A DNA stretch of 34,439 nucleotides from GCA-020348365 sp964347995 (GCA_964347995.1 CAYGBA010000010.1:1-34439), one strand, 5' to 3'. Shown: positions 25,399 to 32,830, counted from the first letter of the stretch. The notes: generated by a model not told the origin, from the letters alone. A program made the numbers and translations.

Positions 25399-26289
25399 AT
25401 GTCTACACCACAAGTAACTGGATTCGATCGACGCTACATCTACATTGTATTGTTCATTCTAGTTAGCATTCCACTATTGAGTCCTCTAGGGCTGCCAATA
25501 CCAATAAGTGAGCTCACGCGAAATGTGTATGATGCCACTGTGGCACTTCCCGCTGGAAGCGTAGTAATCTCTTCATTTGACTTCGGCCCATCGACTATTC
25601 CAGAGAATGGACCCCAAGCCACGGCTCACGTCTTCCAAAGCAAACAACGTGGACTAAAGGTTGTCGCGTTGGCCTTTTGGGCTTCAGGTGGTCCGCTTGG
25701 CCATAGTATATTGACAGAGGTTTACGGCGAAGGCTATGAGAACAGCGCAGAGTACGGAACAGAAATCGTATACCTCGGCTATATTCCAGGCGCTGAGGTT
25801 GGCATGCAAACATTCGGAGATAACACTTGGCAAGCGAAGGGCACCGACCATTTTGGAACCGCAATAGCAGATATACCGCTGATGCAAGAGGTTACAAGCG
25901 CAGCAGACTTCGATCTTTGGGCAGAATGGACATCTGGAACTCCCGGCGAACAGCAAGTTATCCAATTCATACAAGGACGCCATACAGGGGAAAATCCAAT
26001 CTGGCCCGACCCTGACGGCAGAATGACAATCATCGCGGGCTCGACAGCAGTCAGCGTCCCCGGAATGATGCCCTTCTATACTGCTGGTCAAATCGTTGGA
26101 ATACTGAACGGATTAGCTGGAGCAGGCGAATACGAAAAGCTAGTGAATGCTGATTATCCAGAGTATCCTTATGAGCAAGGGCCTGGGCTCGACGCGCAAT
26201 CAGTAGCTCATGTGCTTGTCATACTCTTTGTGGCCATCGGAAACATCAGTTGGGCGATTAGCAAGTCTAGAGGAGGCGGAGGCTCATGA
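25399..26289 (+). CDS. membrane-anchored protein with large extracytoplasmic domain, DUF6754 operon
   Basis: A 296-residue protein with a helix at about 13-33, a hydrophilic domain of about 230 residues probably outside the cell, and a C-terminal helix (about 270-288). Typical stretches are ALPAGSVVISSFDFGPSTIP, FWASGGPLGHSILTEVYGEG and NGPQATAHVF. The domain contains few cysteines and several Gly/Pro turns. Its end overlaps the following gene by four bases (ATGA), so translation is coupled. No known family. The topology resembles a periplasm-facing sensor or binding subunit, but that is inference. Confidence 0.65.
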   Translation: MSTPQVTGFDRRYIYIVLFILVSIPLLSPLGLPIPISELTRNVYDATVALPAGSVVISSFDFGPSTIPENGPQATAHVFQSKQRGLKVVALAFWASGGPLGHSILTEVYGEGYENSAEYGTEIVYLGYIPGAEVGMQTFGDNTWQAKGTDHFGTAIADIPLMQEVTSAADFDLWAEWTSGTPGEQQVIQFIQGRHTGENPIWPDPDGRMTIIAGSTAVSVPGMMPFYTAGQIVGILNGLAGAGEYEKLVNADYPEYPYEQGPGLDAQSVAHVLVILFVAIGNISWAISKSRGGGGS

Positions 26290-27083
26290 TTCCACCCAAT
26301 ATAGGTCAGCTTCCAGCTGAATTAGACCTTTACGCTGCGATCTTCGGCGTCTTCGTAACCATCTTCATATACAGCTTCCTATGGAAGGAAAACCCGCTAT
26401 CACGTGCTGTGGAACATCTATTCATAGGTTTGGCCGCTGTCTTCACCTTGGGATTCATGTATGATGCCGCTTTGTCTCAAGCAGTCTGGGGAACCAACAG
26501 ACTCGCAGAAGGCAACTTCATATGGCTCATTCCATTGCTACTTAGCCTGATGTATTTCTTCTTCTTCTCGAAGAAATACTTCTTCCTCTACAGATATCCC
26601 GTGGCAGTAGTCGCTGGCATCATGGCAGGCATCATGATATGTGGCCAGGTTCAAAGCAACTTCTTGGTTCAGATACAGCAAACGGCTAGTCTGGAACTCA
26701 TAGGCGCAGAAGTATGGGAAGGATGGCCCCCACTCGGCCTCAACAACATCATCATCATCATCGGCGTCATCACCGCATTGTCGTTCTTCTTCTTCACATG
26801 GGAACACACAGGCGTCTTAGGAATAAGCACAAAGATCGGACGATATATCCTTATGGCCACCTTCGGCGCCGCCTACGGTGGCACAGTAATGGCTAGAATG
26901 TCACTATTCATAGGAAGGCTGAGATTTCTCTTTGAAACGAGCTATCAAGACTGGTTCTGGGCCTGGTATCTTGTCCCAATCGCTGCCATCCTCGTGATAA
27001 TAGTCATCCTCTGGGGAAGAACAAGTTCAGCACCTACGCGATCTACCTATTCAACTAAGCCCACAGAAAGAGAGGAAACCTAA
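26286..27083 (+). CDS. polytopic membrane protein, last gene of the DUF6754 operon
   Basis: A 265-residue integral membrane protein with about seven or eight helices. Strongly hydrophobic stretches run near residues 15-33, 45-60, 80-95, 105-122, 150-172, 183-205 and 225-244. Aromatic motifs include YFFFFSKKYFFLYRYP and FLWKENPLSRAVEHLF. It overlaps the previous gene by four bases. A T-rich site follows, and the next gene is on the other strand, so this ends the operon. Function unknown. Confidence 0.65.
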   Translation: MIPPNIGQLPAELDLYAAIFGVFVTIFIYSFLWKENPLSRAVEHLFIGLAAVFTLGFMYDAALSQAVWGTNRLAEGNFIWLIPLLLSLMYFFFFSKKYFFLYRYPVAVVAGIMAGIMICGQVQSNFLVQIQQTASLELIGAEVWEGWPPLGLNNIIIIIGVITALSFFFFTWEHTGVLGISTKIGRYILMATFGAAYGGTVMARMSLFIGRLRFLFETSYQDWFWAWYLVPIAAILVIIVILWGRTSSAPTRSTYSTKPTEREET

Positions 27084-27094
27084 AAATCCTCATC

Positions 27095-27113
27095 CTCCCC
27101 CTTTTTTAATTCC
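27095..27113 (+). terminator. T-rich terminator after the DUF6754 operon
   Basis: A C-run followed by six T residues (CCCCCTTTTTTAATTCCC) lies about 12 bases after the last operon stop, between convergent genes. Short T-runs of this kind are typical archaeal transcription stops. No strong hairpin precedes it. Confidence 0.45.
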
Positions 27114-27126
27114 CTATTTAACATCA

Positions 27127-27573
27127 TTACGTTTGAGGCTGCTTATGCTCTTTCTTCTTCTTAGTCATCTTAATGAGCCCTACAAAATAGAAAATGGCGA
27201 ATGCAAACCATGTGAAAACGAATCCATAAACCAACCCTATTAGCAGGCTCCTAAGAACCTCTGTCAAAGTGTGATGATACACAACCACGCCAACAGTAAG
27301 ATTATACAGCCCATATCCAATAGAGCCGCCTACAACGCATGAATATGGCTTTCTAGAAATAGCCCAAACAATGTTCGTCATGATAAAATTCAGCAAGACA
27401 AGAACGGGAACCGCCCCAATTGCTCCAAAGACCCCCTCATATGTTACCCACAGGAAAACCCCGACAATTGCCGCGGCAATTTGAATCCAAAAATCACGCT
27501 GCTTATACATTCTCAGCCAGTTAAGTAGATCTATTAATACGCCGAGTAACCCTCGCACCTTTTCTTCCGACAT
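27127..27573 (-). CDS. small four-helix membrane protein
   Basis: A 148-residue integral membrane protein with about four helices (near residues 30-48, 50-70, 80-100 and 108-135), a soluble N-terminal helix MSEEKVRGLLGVLIDLLNWL and a Lys-rich tail. No family is recognised. It is convergent with the DUF6754 operon. Its ATG is preceded on the minus strand by an A/G-rich GGAGAG sequence. Confidence 0.6.
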   Translation of the reverse strand: MSEEKVRGLLGVLIDLLNWLRMYKQRDFWIQIAAAIVGVFLWVTYEGVFGAIGAVPVLVLLNFIMTNIVWAISRKPYSCVVGGSIGYGLYNLTVGVVVYHHTLTEVLRSLLIGLVYGFVFTWFAFAIFYFVGLIKMTKKKKEHKQPQT

Positions 27574-27709
27574 ACTATCTCTCCACTTTCGCTACGTATT
27601 TGCATCAACACCTTTTATTTGCTTTTTTCAAGTCGAGTTTTTCCTGACGCCTAGTGACCTAGGTTCACCTTCCAAGTATTAAGCTAAACCCGCGTGCCAG
27701 AATCTTAGT

Positions 27710-27805
27710 CTAGATACGATTTTGAATTGTGGGGCCGGCCGGATTTGAACCGACGACCTCGGAACCTCGAGTTCTGCCCAGTGCCTTGCTAATCGCTTTT
27801 TCCAT
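27710..27805 (-). pseudogene. integrase N-terminal fragment overlapping tRNA 3'-end sequence (att copy 1)
   Basis: A 31-codon frame from ATG 27805 reads MEKAISKALGRTRGS, then VVGSNPAGPT, and stops at 27710 soon after the shared part. The DNA for VVGSNPAGPT is the T-arm and acceptor 3' strand of a tRNA (GGTTCAAATCC, then GGCCGGCCCCA). Archaeal SSV-type integrase genes carry such tRNA-derived attachment sequences in frame near their N terminus, so this reads as an int(N) stub left after recombination. No 5' half of a tRNA exists here, so it is not a tRNA gene. The plus strand is also open (GPAGFEPTT...), so the coding strand is not certain. Confidence 0.42.
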
Positions 27806-27881
27806 AAGGTTGCTCGCGCCCATATGATATCATGTGCGATGGGCTATTTATTGCCCTCTACGGGAAAAGCTGAGGTTGTGA
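27729..27881 (-). repeat. direct repeat copy 1 with tRNA 3'-end attachment sequence
   Basis: About 153 bases match 32754-32907 in the same orientation. The best-conserved parts are the tRNA-like end GGGGCCGGCCGGATTTGAAC and following bases, the stretch TTGCTAATCGCTTTTTCCAT, and GGCTATTTATTGCCCTCTA. The last one, read on the minus strand, is AATAAATAG, a TATA box about 40 bases before the ATG. So promoter, start and attachment site are all repeated. Unlike copy 2, this one lacks the CCA after the tRNA end. Confidence 0.8.
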
Positions 27882-27976
27882 CCTGCGTGTATAGTAAAAA
27901 AGTATGCGAACATCAACTAGATTATAACACAAAAAGATTTTATTCGTAGAAATCTGAGAGACTGCTGGCGACACTG

Positions 27977-28618
27977 ATGGTGAACAAGAAGGATTGGACG
28001 AAAGAGGAACTCGAAGAAGAGGTTAACTCCTATACAGCAATCACTGTTCCAGTTAACATACATATGGAAGGTCAGCAACGAATTCTTGACTTGACTCAAA
28101 TGGAGAGAATTCTCAAGAATGCAAAACTGATTGCTTTAGGTAATTGTGGTTGTAGGAAGAAATATCAGAAATGCGCTAGTCCACTCGACGTCTGTTTGAC
28201 CCTTGACAGAAATGCAGAGGAATTCGTGAAGAAAGGATCAAGTAGACTGGTTGGTTTGGAGGAAGCCCTTGAAGCTCTGAAGCGTTCTCATAAGGCAGGA
28301 CTTGTTCATATCGCTTACACCTTCACAGGAAAAGAGGAGCCTGAAATAGTATGTAGCTGTTGTTCATGCTGTTGCCACGCTATGAGTGCACTCGTCAGAT
28401 TTGGAATGCCAGATGCTGTGGTTGTAAGCAAGTATATTGCAGCCAATAATCCTGAAACATGCATAAACTGTGGTACATGCGTTGAGAGGTGTCAGTTTAA
28501 GGCCCGGCAACTGAAGAACGGCGAAATGCTTTTCAACAACACCCGGTGTTTTGGCTGTGGCGTCTGTGTAAGTACCTGCCCAACTCAGTCGATTTCTCTG
28601 ATGGAACGCTCCACATGA
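27977..28618 (+). CDS. 4Fe-4S protein with extra cysteine-rich domain
   Basis: A 213-residue soluble protein. The N-terminal part carries CGCR followed by CASPLDVC (Cys 57, 59, 66, 73), then CSCCSCCC (126-133), six cysteines within eight residues. The C-terminal 55 residues form a two-cluster ferredoxin with CINCGTC (162-168) and CFGCGVCVSTC (191-201). This looks like a family of Fe-S oxidoreductase partners found in anaerobes; I know no assigned function. A box AAAGATTTTATT lies about 40 bases before the ATG. The gene is the first after repeat copy 1. Confidence 0.72.
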   Translation: MVNKKDWTKEELEEEVNSYTAITVPVNIHMEGQQRILDLTQMERILKNAKLIALGNCGCRKKYQKCASPLDVCLTLDRNAEEFVKKGSSRLVGLEEALEALKRSHKAGLVHIAYTFTGKEEPEIVCSCCSCCCHAMSALVRFGMPDAVVVSKYIAANNPETCINCGTCVERCQFKARQLKNGEMLFNNTRCFGCGVCVSTCPTQSISLMERST

Positions 28619-28737
28619 AGTTTTGGCGCTAATATTGTGCATGCATGCCAAGAACGAAGGTGTTGACATTTCCTGCGAAATTATTATTAGTGGGAAGAAA
28701 TATTGCCCCGTTGACCAGATTTGTGCAGTTTAGATAA

Positions 28738-29160
28738 GACGAAGATGAGTACAAAATTGCTAAAATAATCCACGATTCCTTCAGGTGGGCTCTAACCAAA
28801 GATCGAGCGCTCTTTGAAAGCATCTTTGCAAAAGATAAGGACTTCTTTACATACTATCCAGACTCCAAGAGCACCGTCGTAGGATGGAAGCAGTTTGAGA
28901 AATTTCTCGAAAGTTGGATGGATCCACGAAACAAAGCCAAAGGATTTGATATCAGAGACCTAAGAATTGTGATTTCAAAAAAGGGAGAAGTAGCTTGGTT
29001 CTCAGCCATAGTGGATGATGAAGGAGAATTTGATGGAAAGCCTTGGGGTGCGAGAGACATACGATGGACGGGAGTTCTGGAGAAACGCGGCGGAAGTTGG
29101 AAGATATGTCAGCAGCATATGTCAGAAGCAAACGATAAAAGCTCAAGACAAAGGTTGTAA
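28738..29160 (+). pseudogene. NTF2/SnoaL-like domain protein without a clear start codon
   Basis: The frame is open from 28738, just after an in-frame TAA at 28735-28737, to the stop at 29160. It gives about 140 residues that read as one complete SnoaL-type domain: KIIHDSFRWALTKDRALFE, a central VGWKQFEKFLESW, RIVISKKGEVAWFSAIVDDE and a last strand GSWKICQQHMSE. The first in-frame ATG, at 28918, would drop the first two helices. No ATG, GTG or TTG lies near the natural start; ATT 28756 is the nearest unusual option. An ATG in another frame just before it suggests a frameshift. So it is probably a recently broken gene. Ligand unknown. Confidence 0.6.
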
Positions 29161-29558
29161 GGAGTTTCTGCATCTACGGTATTCATAGCTTGCATTCATG
29201 CATGCTACGGTACAGAAGGTACAAAATCAGCTCACTTTCCCAGGATTTCGTACTCTTTGGAAATGGAGAGCCGGAAGCGCAAACTCCAGAAGTGTTCGAC
29301 GAGGAGGAAAAACCGGCCAATTTCGTACCGGTGGCCAGTGTGTGGGAGGTCGCTAGATTCAATGCTGGATGGGCGTCAACCTACGGTACAGAAGTGGCCT
29401 CGTTTCCGGCAATTCCATCTAGGTGAAAGTTGGTGAAGAGGGCAAAGTACGCCGAGTAGGAAAGGGGGAAAAGGAGCCACTAAGAGGTCAGAGCGGGACC
29501 CCTGGCGCATGCATGCGCACGTTTTCGGTTTCAACGTCTGTTTCACGAAATTTGATTT
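29161..29558. other. 398-bp spacer with repeated short words, no gene assigned
   Basis: No convincing gene is seen. A frame at 29190-29426 (78 codons) is open but gives no known motif. A 14-base direct repeat, CTACGGTACAGAAG, occurs at 29205-29218 and 29381-29394. The palindromes CATGCATGC (29197-29205) and GCGCATGCATGCGC (29505-29518) lie near the two ends. The stretch is purine-rich around 29280-29310. It looks like eroded mobile-element DNA. Confidence 0.4.
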
Positions 29559-29741
29559 CTATCTGTTCGTTCTTTGCGGCAAGACGGCGCTGAATATTAG
29601 AGCGACGATGAAAAGGAGAATTGAAGCAATATATGGGCCTCCAATTCCAGCAACATACGGTTCCCCAACCCAAAATGTTACAACAGAAACAACGAGCACA
29701 AAGATCCAGACAGAAGCAACTATCAAGCTTCTATTTTCCAT
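29559..29741 (-). CDS. small membrane protein with two helices, 60 aa
   Basis: A 60-residue protein starting MENRSLIVASVWIFVLVVSV with a first helix (about 6-24), a short polar loop VGEPYVAGIGGP, and a second helix (about 38-54, ASILLFIVALIFSAVL), ending in basic residues. Hydrophobicity is clearly non-random. No family is known. A GAGAA sequence precedes the ATG. It lies 43 bases downstream of the KAKAIT-motif gene at 29785 on the same strand and may be cotranscribed. Confidence 0.5.
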   Translation of the reverse strand: MENRSLIVASVWIFVLVVSVVTFWVGEPYVAGIGGPYIASILLFIVALIFSAVLPQRTNR

Positions 29742-29784
29742 TGTTCTCTACCGTCTTATTGGATGCTTGTGTAGATTACTTCTG

Positions 29785-30042
29785 TCAGAGGATTTGATGC
29801 CTTCGTATCTGTGTTATTGCCTTGGCTTTCTGGTGTTCCGCCTCCAAGAGGGCAGTTTCAATAGGCTTCCAATCACTGTAATCTAGAGGAAGGTTATCAC
29901 GGACAATATCTTCTTCTTGGGTGCCTATGGATCGAACGTAAGCTCTGGTGATTCCTAGTAATTCAAGCATCTTTCTTGCCAAAGAGCTCGGTCTTTGCGG
30001 CTCTTTCCTTCTTAAACTGCTTTTCACATTATCACCTTCCAT
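29785..30042 (-). CDS. small protein with C-terminal LEAE-KAKAIT-IR motif (paralogue of 16387 gene)
   Basis: An 85-residue protein, basic at first (SSLRRKEPQRPSSLARKM), ending in LEAEHQKAKAITQIRR. The last 35 residues align with those of the 79-residue protein at 16387 (PL-Y before the motif, then LEAE-KAKAIT-IR), so the two are paralogues. A GTG five codons after the ATG has a better Shine-Dalgarno sequence (GGAAGGTGAT), so the start may be there. It is divergent from the Lrp-type regulator at 30139, with operator-like palindromes between. Function unknown. Confidence 0.55.
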   Translation of the reverse strand: MEGDNVKSSLRRKEPQRPSSLARKMLELLGITRAYVRSIGTQEEDIVRDNLPLDYSDWKPIETALLEAEHQKAKAITQIRRHQIL

Positions 30043-30079
30043 GACAATAAGATAGGGCTTTGGTCAATAATTATGTACC

Positions 30080-30134
30080 TGAACAAAGTTCAAATACTGA
30101 ACGAAATATTTTTAAAGAATGGAACATTGTTCAA
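30080..30134 (+). promoter_or_regulatory. operator palindromes flanking the TATA box of the Lrp-type regulator
   Basis: Two near-identical palindromes with the half-site GAAC/GTTC lie on both sides of the TATA box: TGAACAAAGTTCA (30080-30092) and GAACATTGTTC (30122-30132). A third half-site, TGAAC, lies at 30098-30102, and the TATA box is ATATTTTTAAAG (30106-30117). The downstream palindrome sits between the TATA box and the ATG, so a bound protein would block initiation. Autoregulation by the Lrp-type protein is the natural reading. Confidence 0.6.
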
Positions 30135-30138
30135 TAAT

Positions 30139-30588
30139 ATGAAAAACATAGGGCCCAAACTAATTAAGCTGTTCAAGGAAGGCTACTGTACACCACAAAT
30201 AGCCAAGATTGCCAGGGAAATAAAGGAGCCATCCACCACTATCCACTACAACATAAAGAAGCTGGAGAAAGAGGGTGCGATAAGAACTTACAAGGCTGTT
30301 TTTGATTATAAGAAGATCGATGAAGGTTTTTGTGTGTATCTCTTCCTTAAATTGACCGCTAAAGCAGGTGCTGACCCTGACAGGATTTCAAATGAGTTAG
30401 CTAGATATGAAGAGGTTGAGAGTGCGGACCTCCTTGCTGGAGAATGGGATGTGGTTCTTAAGGTAAGGACAAAGGATCAGGATGCTTTCTATAACGTATT
30501 GAAGACTATTCTCGCGCGAGAAGGTATTGAAGGAACTACGTCTTTGATTTCACTAAGGCAGGTTAAAACTGAGTTTATTTTTCTGTGA
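30139..30588 (+). CDS. Lrp/AsnC-family transcription regulator
   Basis: A 149-residue regulator. The N-terminal winged helix is IGPKLIKLFKEGYCTPQIAK with recognition helix SSTTIHYNIKKLEKEG read from EPSTTIHYNIKKLEKEGAI. The C-terminal domain (about 55-149) is the RAM/AsnC ligand-binding fold: VYLFLKLTAKAGADP, ESADLLAGEWDVVLKV and a last strand. The frame reaches back to 30073, but ATG 30139 fits the family length and lies about 25 bases after the TATA box, so the messenger is near leaderless; the upstream bases are operator sequence. It is divergent from the small KAKAIT-motif gene. Ligand unknown. Confidence 0.85.
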   Translation: MKNIGPKLIKLFKEGYCTPQIAKIAREIKEPSTTIHYNIKKLEKEGAIRTYKAVFDYKKIDEGFCVYLFLKLTAKAGADPDRISNELARYEEVESADLLAGEWDVVLKVRTKDQDAFYNVLKTILAREGIEGTTSLISLRQVKTEFIFL

Positions 30589-30854
30589 TGCATGCACGCG
30601 TGCTGTGTGTGTGGTTTAAATTTAACCTTTCTCTCTCTTACTTCTTCTTCTTTTCTTTCTATCACTTGACGCACACACACTCACACTCACTCACACATCA
30701 ATGATTAACTCATTGCATGCATCTTTTTTGGAGCTTTCTCCACTGACTTCACACTATGTATTTAATTTATAGAATATTCTTCCTCAAATCGCAAATACAA
30801 CATTGAATGACACATTTGCTACATAATGGAAGAGAAAGGAGGTGATATTAGGTT
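30589..30854. other. simple-sequence spacer: GT and CA runs, pyrimidine tract
   Basis: After the Lrp stop come GCATGCACGCG, a run GTGTGTGTGG (30605-30614), TTAAATTTAA, a 35-base pyrimidine tract with one purine (30626-30660), and GCACACACAC followed by CTCACACTC units to about 30700. The GT and CA runs could pair over nine bases and enclose the pyrimidine tract. Then GCATGCAT (30715-30722). At 30837-30844 there is a strong Shine-Dalgarno sequence, GGAGGTGA, ten bases before ATG 30855. No gene seen. Confidence 0.6.
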
Positions 30855-31319
30855 ATGAAAAAGAGAACATTGGGAATCTTCGCCAGCATCTTTGTAGTTG
30901 TCGCCATAATTGCATTAGCACTTAATGTAGTCACTGCCCCAGGAAATCAGCCTCCACTCCAGATGGAAGTGACAAACTGGCCTGTTAGCACAGCTGTCAA
31001 TGTTTGGTGGTATGAGCACCTTGACTCCTCTGGCACGGGAAGTCTGAATTACAATGCGAATGGGTTCGGCCAACTTCATGTTCTTATGTTTCAAGTAGGT
31101 CTAGAAGCGACAGAGACTGTGCGTTTCGTGATTCACGGCGCATGCTGGAACGGCACCCATAACATATACCATGCAATAAAAATCACAGAAATCATTTTGG
31201 ATGAAGACAATCCCTATGCAGCTATAACAATTCCTGTCCCGAGCGACGAATTCTCTTTCGTTGTATCCTCTGATTATGAATGCAGGGTTGGCCTGAGCTT
31301 CTACCTAACGTGGGCATAG
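30855..31319 (+). CDS. secreted or membrane-anchored protein, 154 aa
   Basis: A protein with an N-terminal signal or anchor (KKRT, then a hydrophobic helix of about 20 residues, IFASIFVVVAIIALALNVV) and a beta-rich exported domain: QMEVTNWPVSTAVNVWWYEH, VRFVIHGACWNGTHNIYH and a C-terminal strand VGLSFYLTWA. Two cysteines (CWNG and YECR) could form a disulfide. No family is known to me. The Shine-Dalgarno sequence GGAGGTGA is among the strongest in the window. The stop codon TAG overlaps a GCATGCAT motif (31319-31326). Confidence 0.65.
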   Translation: MKKRTLGIFASIFVVVAIIALALNVVTAPGNQPPLQMEVTNWPVSTAVNVWWYEHLDSSGTGSLNYNANGFGQLHVLMFQVGLEATETVRFVIHGACWNGTHNIYHAIKITEIILDEDNPYAAITIPVPSDEFSFVVSSDYECRVGLSFYLTWA

Positions 31320-31370
31320 CATGCATATAGACATCCACAATCTCCGCGTCTCCCCCCTCTTTTTTCCCGA

Positions 31371-31570
31371 ACTTTTTTCCATCCTAGATTGCCAAGGCTC
31401 TGTAATGATATCCAAGCATAATTGCTTCCATCGGGATATGCATAGATTGCTGTGGGGACAACTAAAGCCGTGGATTGATTGATTGGCTTGCCTAGCAAGT
31501 CTACAAGTGCTTTTCGGATATGTTCATTTGTAATGCCTGCTGATGTAAGAAGAAGTTTCCTTTTGGTCAT
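31371..31570 (-). pseudogene. truncated peptidase S51 (dipeptidase E-like), N-terminal 65 codons
   Basis: Translation from ATG 31570, with a GGAGGGAT Shine-Dalgarno sequence, gives KLLLTSAGITNEHIRKALVD, then LLGKPINQSTALVVPTAIYA and later LGNLGWKK. This is the first strand and helix of the S51 peptidase family (dipeptidase E and cyanophycinase relatives), which are normally 200 residues or more with a catalytic Ser-His-Glu/Asp set. After GWKK the frame goes into unrelated DNA (EKRGGRRGDCG) and stops at 31301, so the catalytic part is lost. The break lies next to a poly-purine run and a GCATGCAT motif at 31319. The start and promoter still look intact. Confidence 0.68.
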
Positions 31571-31788
31571 GATAATTCATCCCTCCGACTTTATCACACG
31601 GACTCCAATTTGCGTTCTGGTAAGGTAGTATGTTGTCACAATTTTCCAGTTTAAAACAACTATAATGCTAAAATATTCAGAGTGCCAAGGTGATGCGCGC
31701 GAGCAGAGTTCTGGCTAATATGCGCTTGTGAGTATGGAGACACCATCTGTGAACGTGCCTTGCTTCCGGCATAGGGCGAATTCGGGCG

Positions 31789-32550
31789 CTAGGCATGGTG
31801 ACCAGACTTGGTTTCTTTAAGACGGAGAAGTTGATCCTTCAAGATTTTTTCCATTCGATCAAGGTGAAGCCTGACGATATTCTCGCCATGCTTGGCTGAT
31901 GCGTGTATCCTCGGATCTTTCCCTATAATGGCCAACGGTTGTTTCTTCTTGTCCCTCGACAGATTTTCCATGTGAACCAGATCAGGATGCAGCGCCATCA
32001 TAATCGAAGTTTCATTCATTGCAGCATGATCGTACTGAAATTCCGTATCCGGATCCCTCTGGTCTTTGTCTCGCCAGATTGTCATTATGGTCAGGTCGAA
32101 TTTCTTGCTCAGTTTTCTGCTGTTCTCGGCAACGAGATTGGTTGAGGGCCCGTGTCCGTGGGCTACTACGATCTTGAATCCTGCGCGGCGAATTTGCTTC
32201 AGTACCGCCTCAAGGAGTGCCAAGAATAGGTCAGAGGGTATCCAGTAGGCACTTCCTCTGAGTTGTTGGGGAGCGTTCGGCAAATATCCATAAATGTCCA
32301 TGCCGTAGTACTCGAATCCGTCGACTTCCTTTACTTCATCCGGGCCTAAGAAGAGAGGCGGAAGGACTATGCCTCCAGTACGTTGAGCAAGTTTCACAAA
32401 AAAAGCTTGACTCTGAAGAGAGTCGCTTCCAAGAGGCAGGTGCGAGCTGTGCCACTCAAGAGTTCCCAAGGGCAGATAGGCTATCGGGACCTTCTTTAGG
32501 CGGTCTTGGAACTCAGATGGTGTTAGTCGTTCGTAGAGAACTTCCTGCAT
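31789..32550 (-). CDS. creatininase-family amidohydrolase
   Basis: A 253-residue metal-dependent amidohydrolase of the creatininase family (PF02633), whose members cleave cyclic amides, including a step of archaeal riboflavin and F420 biosynthesis. Metal-binding motifs are PLGTLEWHSSHLPLGSD (27-43; E32, H34, D43), HGHGPS (131-136) and DHAAMNETS (174-182). The canonical glycine-asparagine-glycine loop after the His is replaced by GHGPS, so the substrate may differ. The frame extends back to 32619, but that stretch overlaps the integrase-like fragment; ATG 32550 matches the family start. Its C terminus is basic. Confidence 0.78.
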   Translation of the reverse strand: MQEVLYERLTPSEFQDRLKKVPIAYLPLGTLEWHSSHLPLGSDSLQSQAFFVKLAQRTGGIVLPPLFLGPDEVKEVDGFEYYGMDIYGYLPNAPQQLRGSAYWIPSDLFLALLEAVLKQIRRAGFKIVVAHGHGPSTNLVAENSRKLSKKFDLTIMTIWRDKDQRDPDTEFQYDHAAMNETSIMMALHPDLVHMENLSRDKKKQPLAIIGKDPRIHASAKHGENIVRLHLDRMEKILKDQLLRLKETKSGHHA

Positions 32551-32602
32551 ATCAAGTGCCTTCCCACAATTTGACTGATGAGAGTTGCTATCAGCACAAG
32601 AA

Positions 32603-32830
32603 TTAAGCTTTGGTGTCAACCTCGTTCGGCAACAGACATGCGTAATACGCGCGATGACCCTTTGCCTTTAGCGTGTCCTCGGACTGTCCGTTCTTCTTCA
32701 GTGTCCATAACGTCTTGAAGATCTTCGCGGCTGTGGGGTCGGTTTGGCGTGTGGTGGGGCCGGCCGGATTTGAACCGACGACCTTGGAACCTCGGGTTTT
32801 ACCCAGTGCCTTGCTAATCGCTTTTTCCAT
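32603..32830 (-). pseudogene. truncated integrase-like frame with in-frame tRNA attachment sequence (att copy 2)
   Basis: A 75-codon frame from ATG 32830 begins MEKAISKALGKTRGS, then VVGSNPAGPT, as in copy 1, and continues with AAKIFKTLWTLKKNGQSEDT and LKAKGHRAYYACLLP. The phrase KNGQSEDTLKA resembles the core-binding domain of tyrosine recombinases (G-S-E-x-T followed by a basic helix). The catalytic domain is missing; the frame ends just before the creatininase gene. The DNA encoding VVGSNPAGPT is a tRNA T-arm and acceptor end with CCA (32752-32754). Evidence for a recombinase is suggestive only. The plus-strand frame 32673-32930 is open too. Confidence 0.42.

Noticed and set aside
27729..27830. 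Minus-strand tRNA gene, suggested by the T-arm GGTTCAAATCC and GGCCCCA end
   Set aside because: No 5' acceptor GGGGCC, D arm or anticodon arm can be found upstream; only the 3' end is present. The same holds for 32752-32850.
29190..29426. 78-aa plus-strand ORF
   Set aside because: No recognisable motif, contains one of a pair of short direct repeats, and another frame is also open; treated as eroded DNA.
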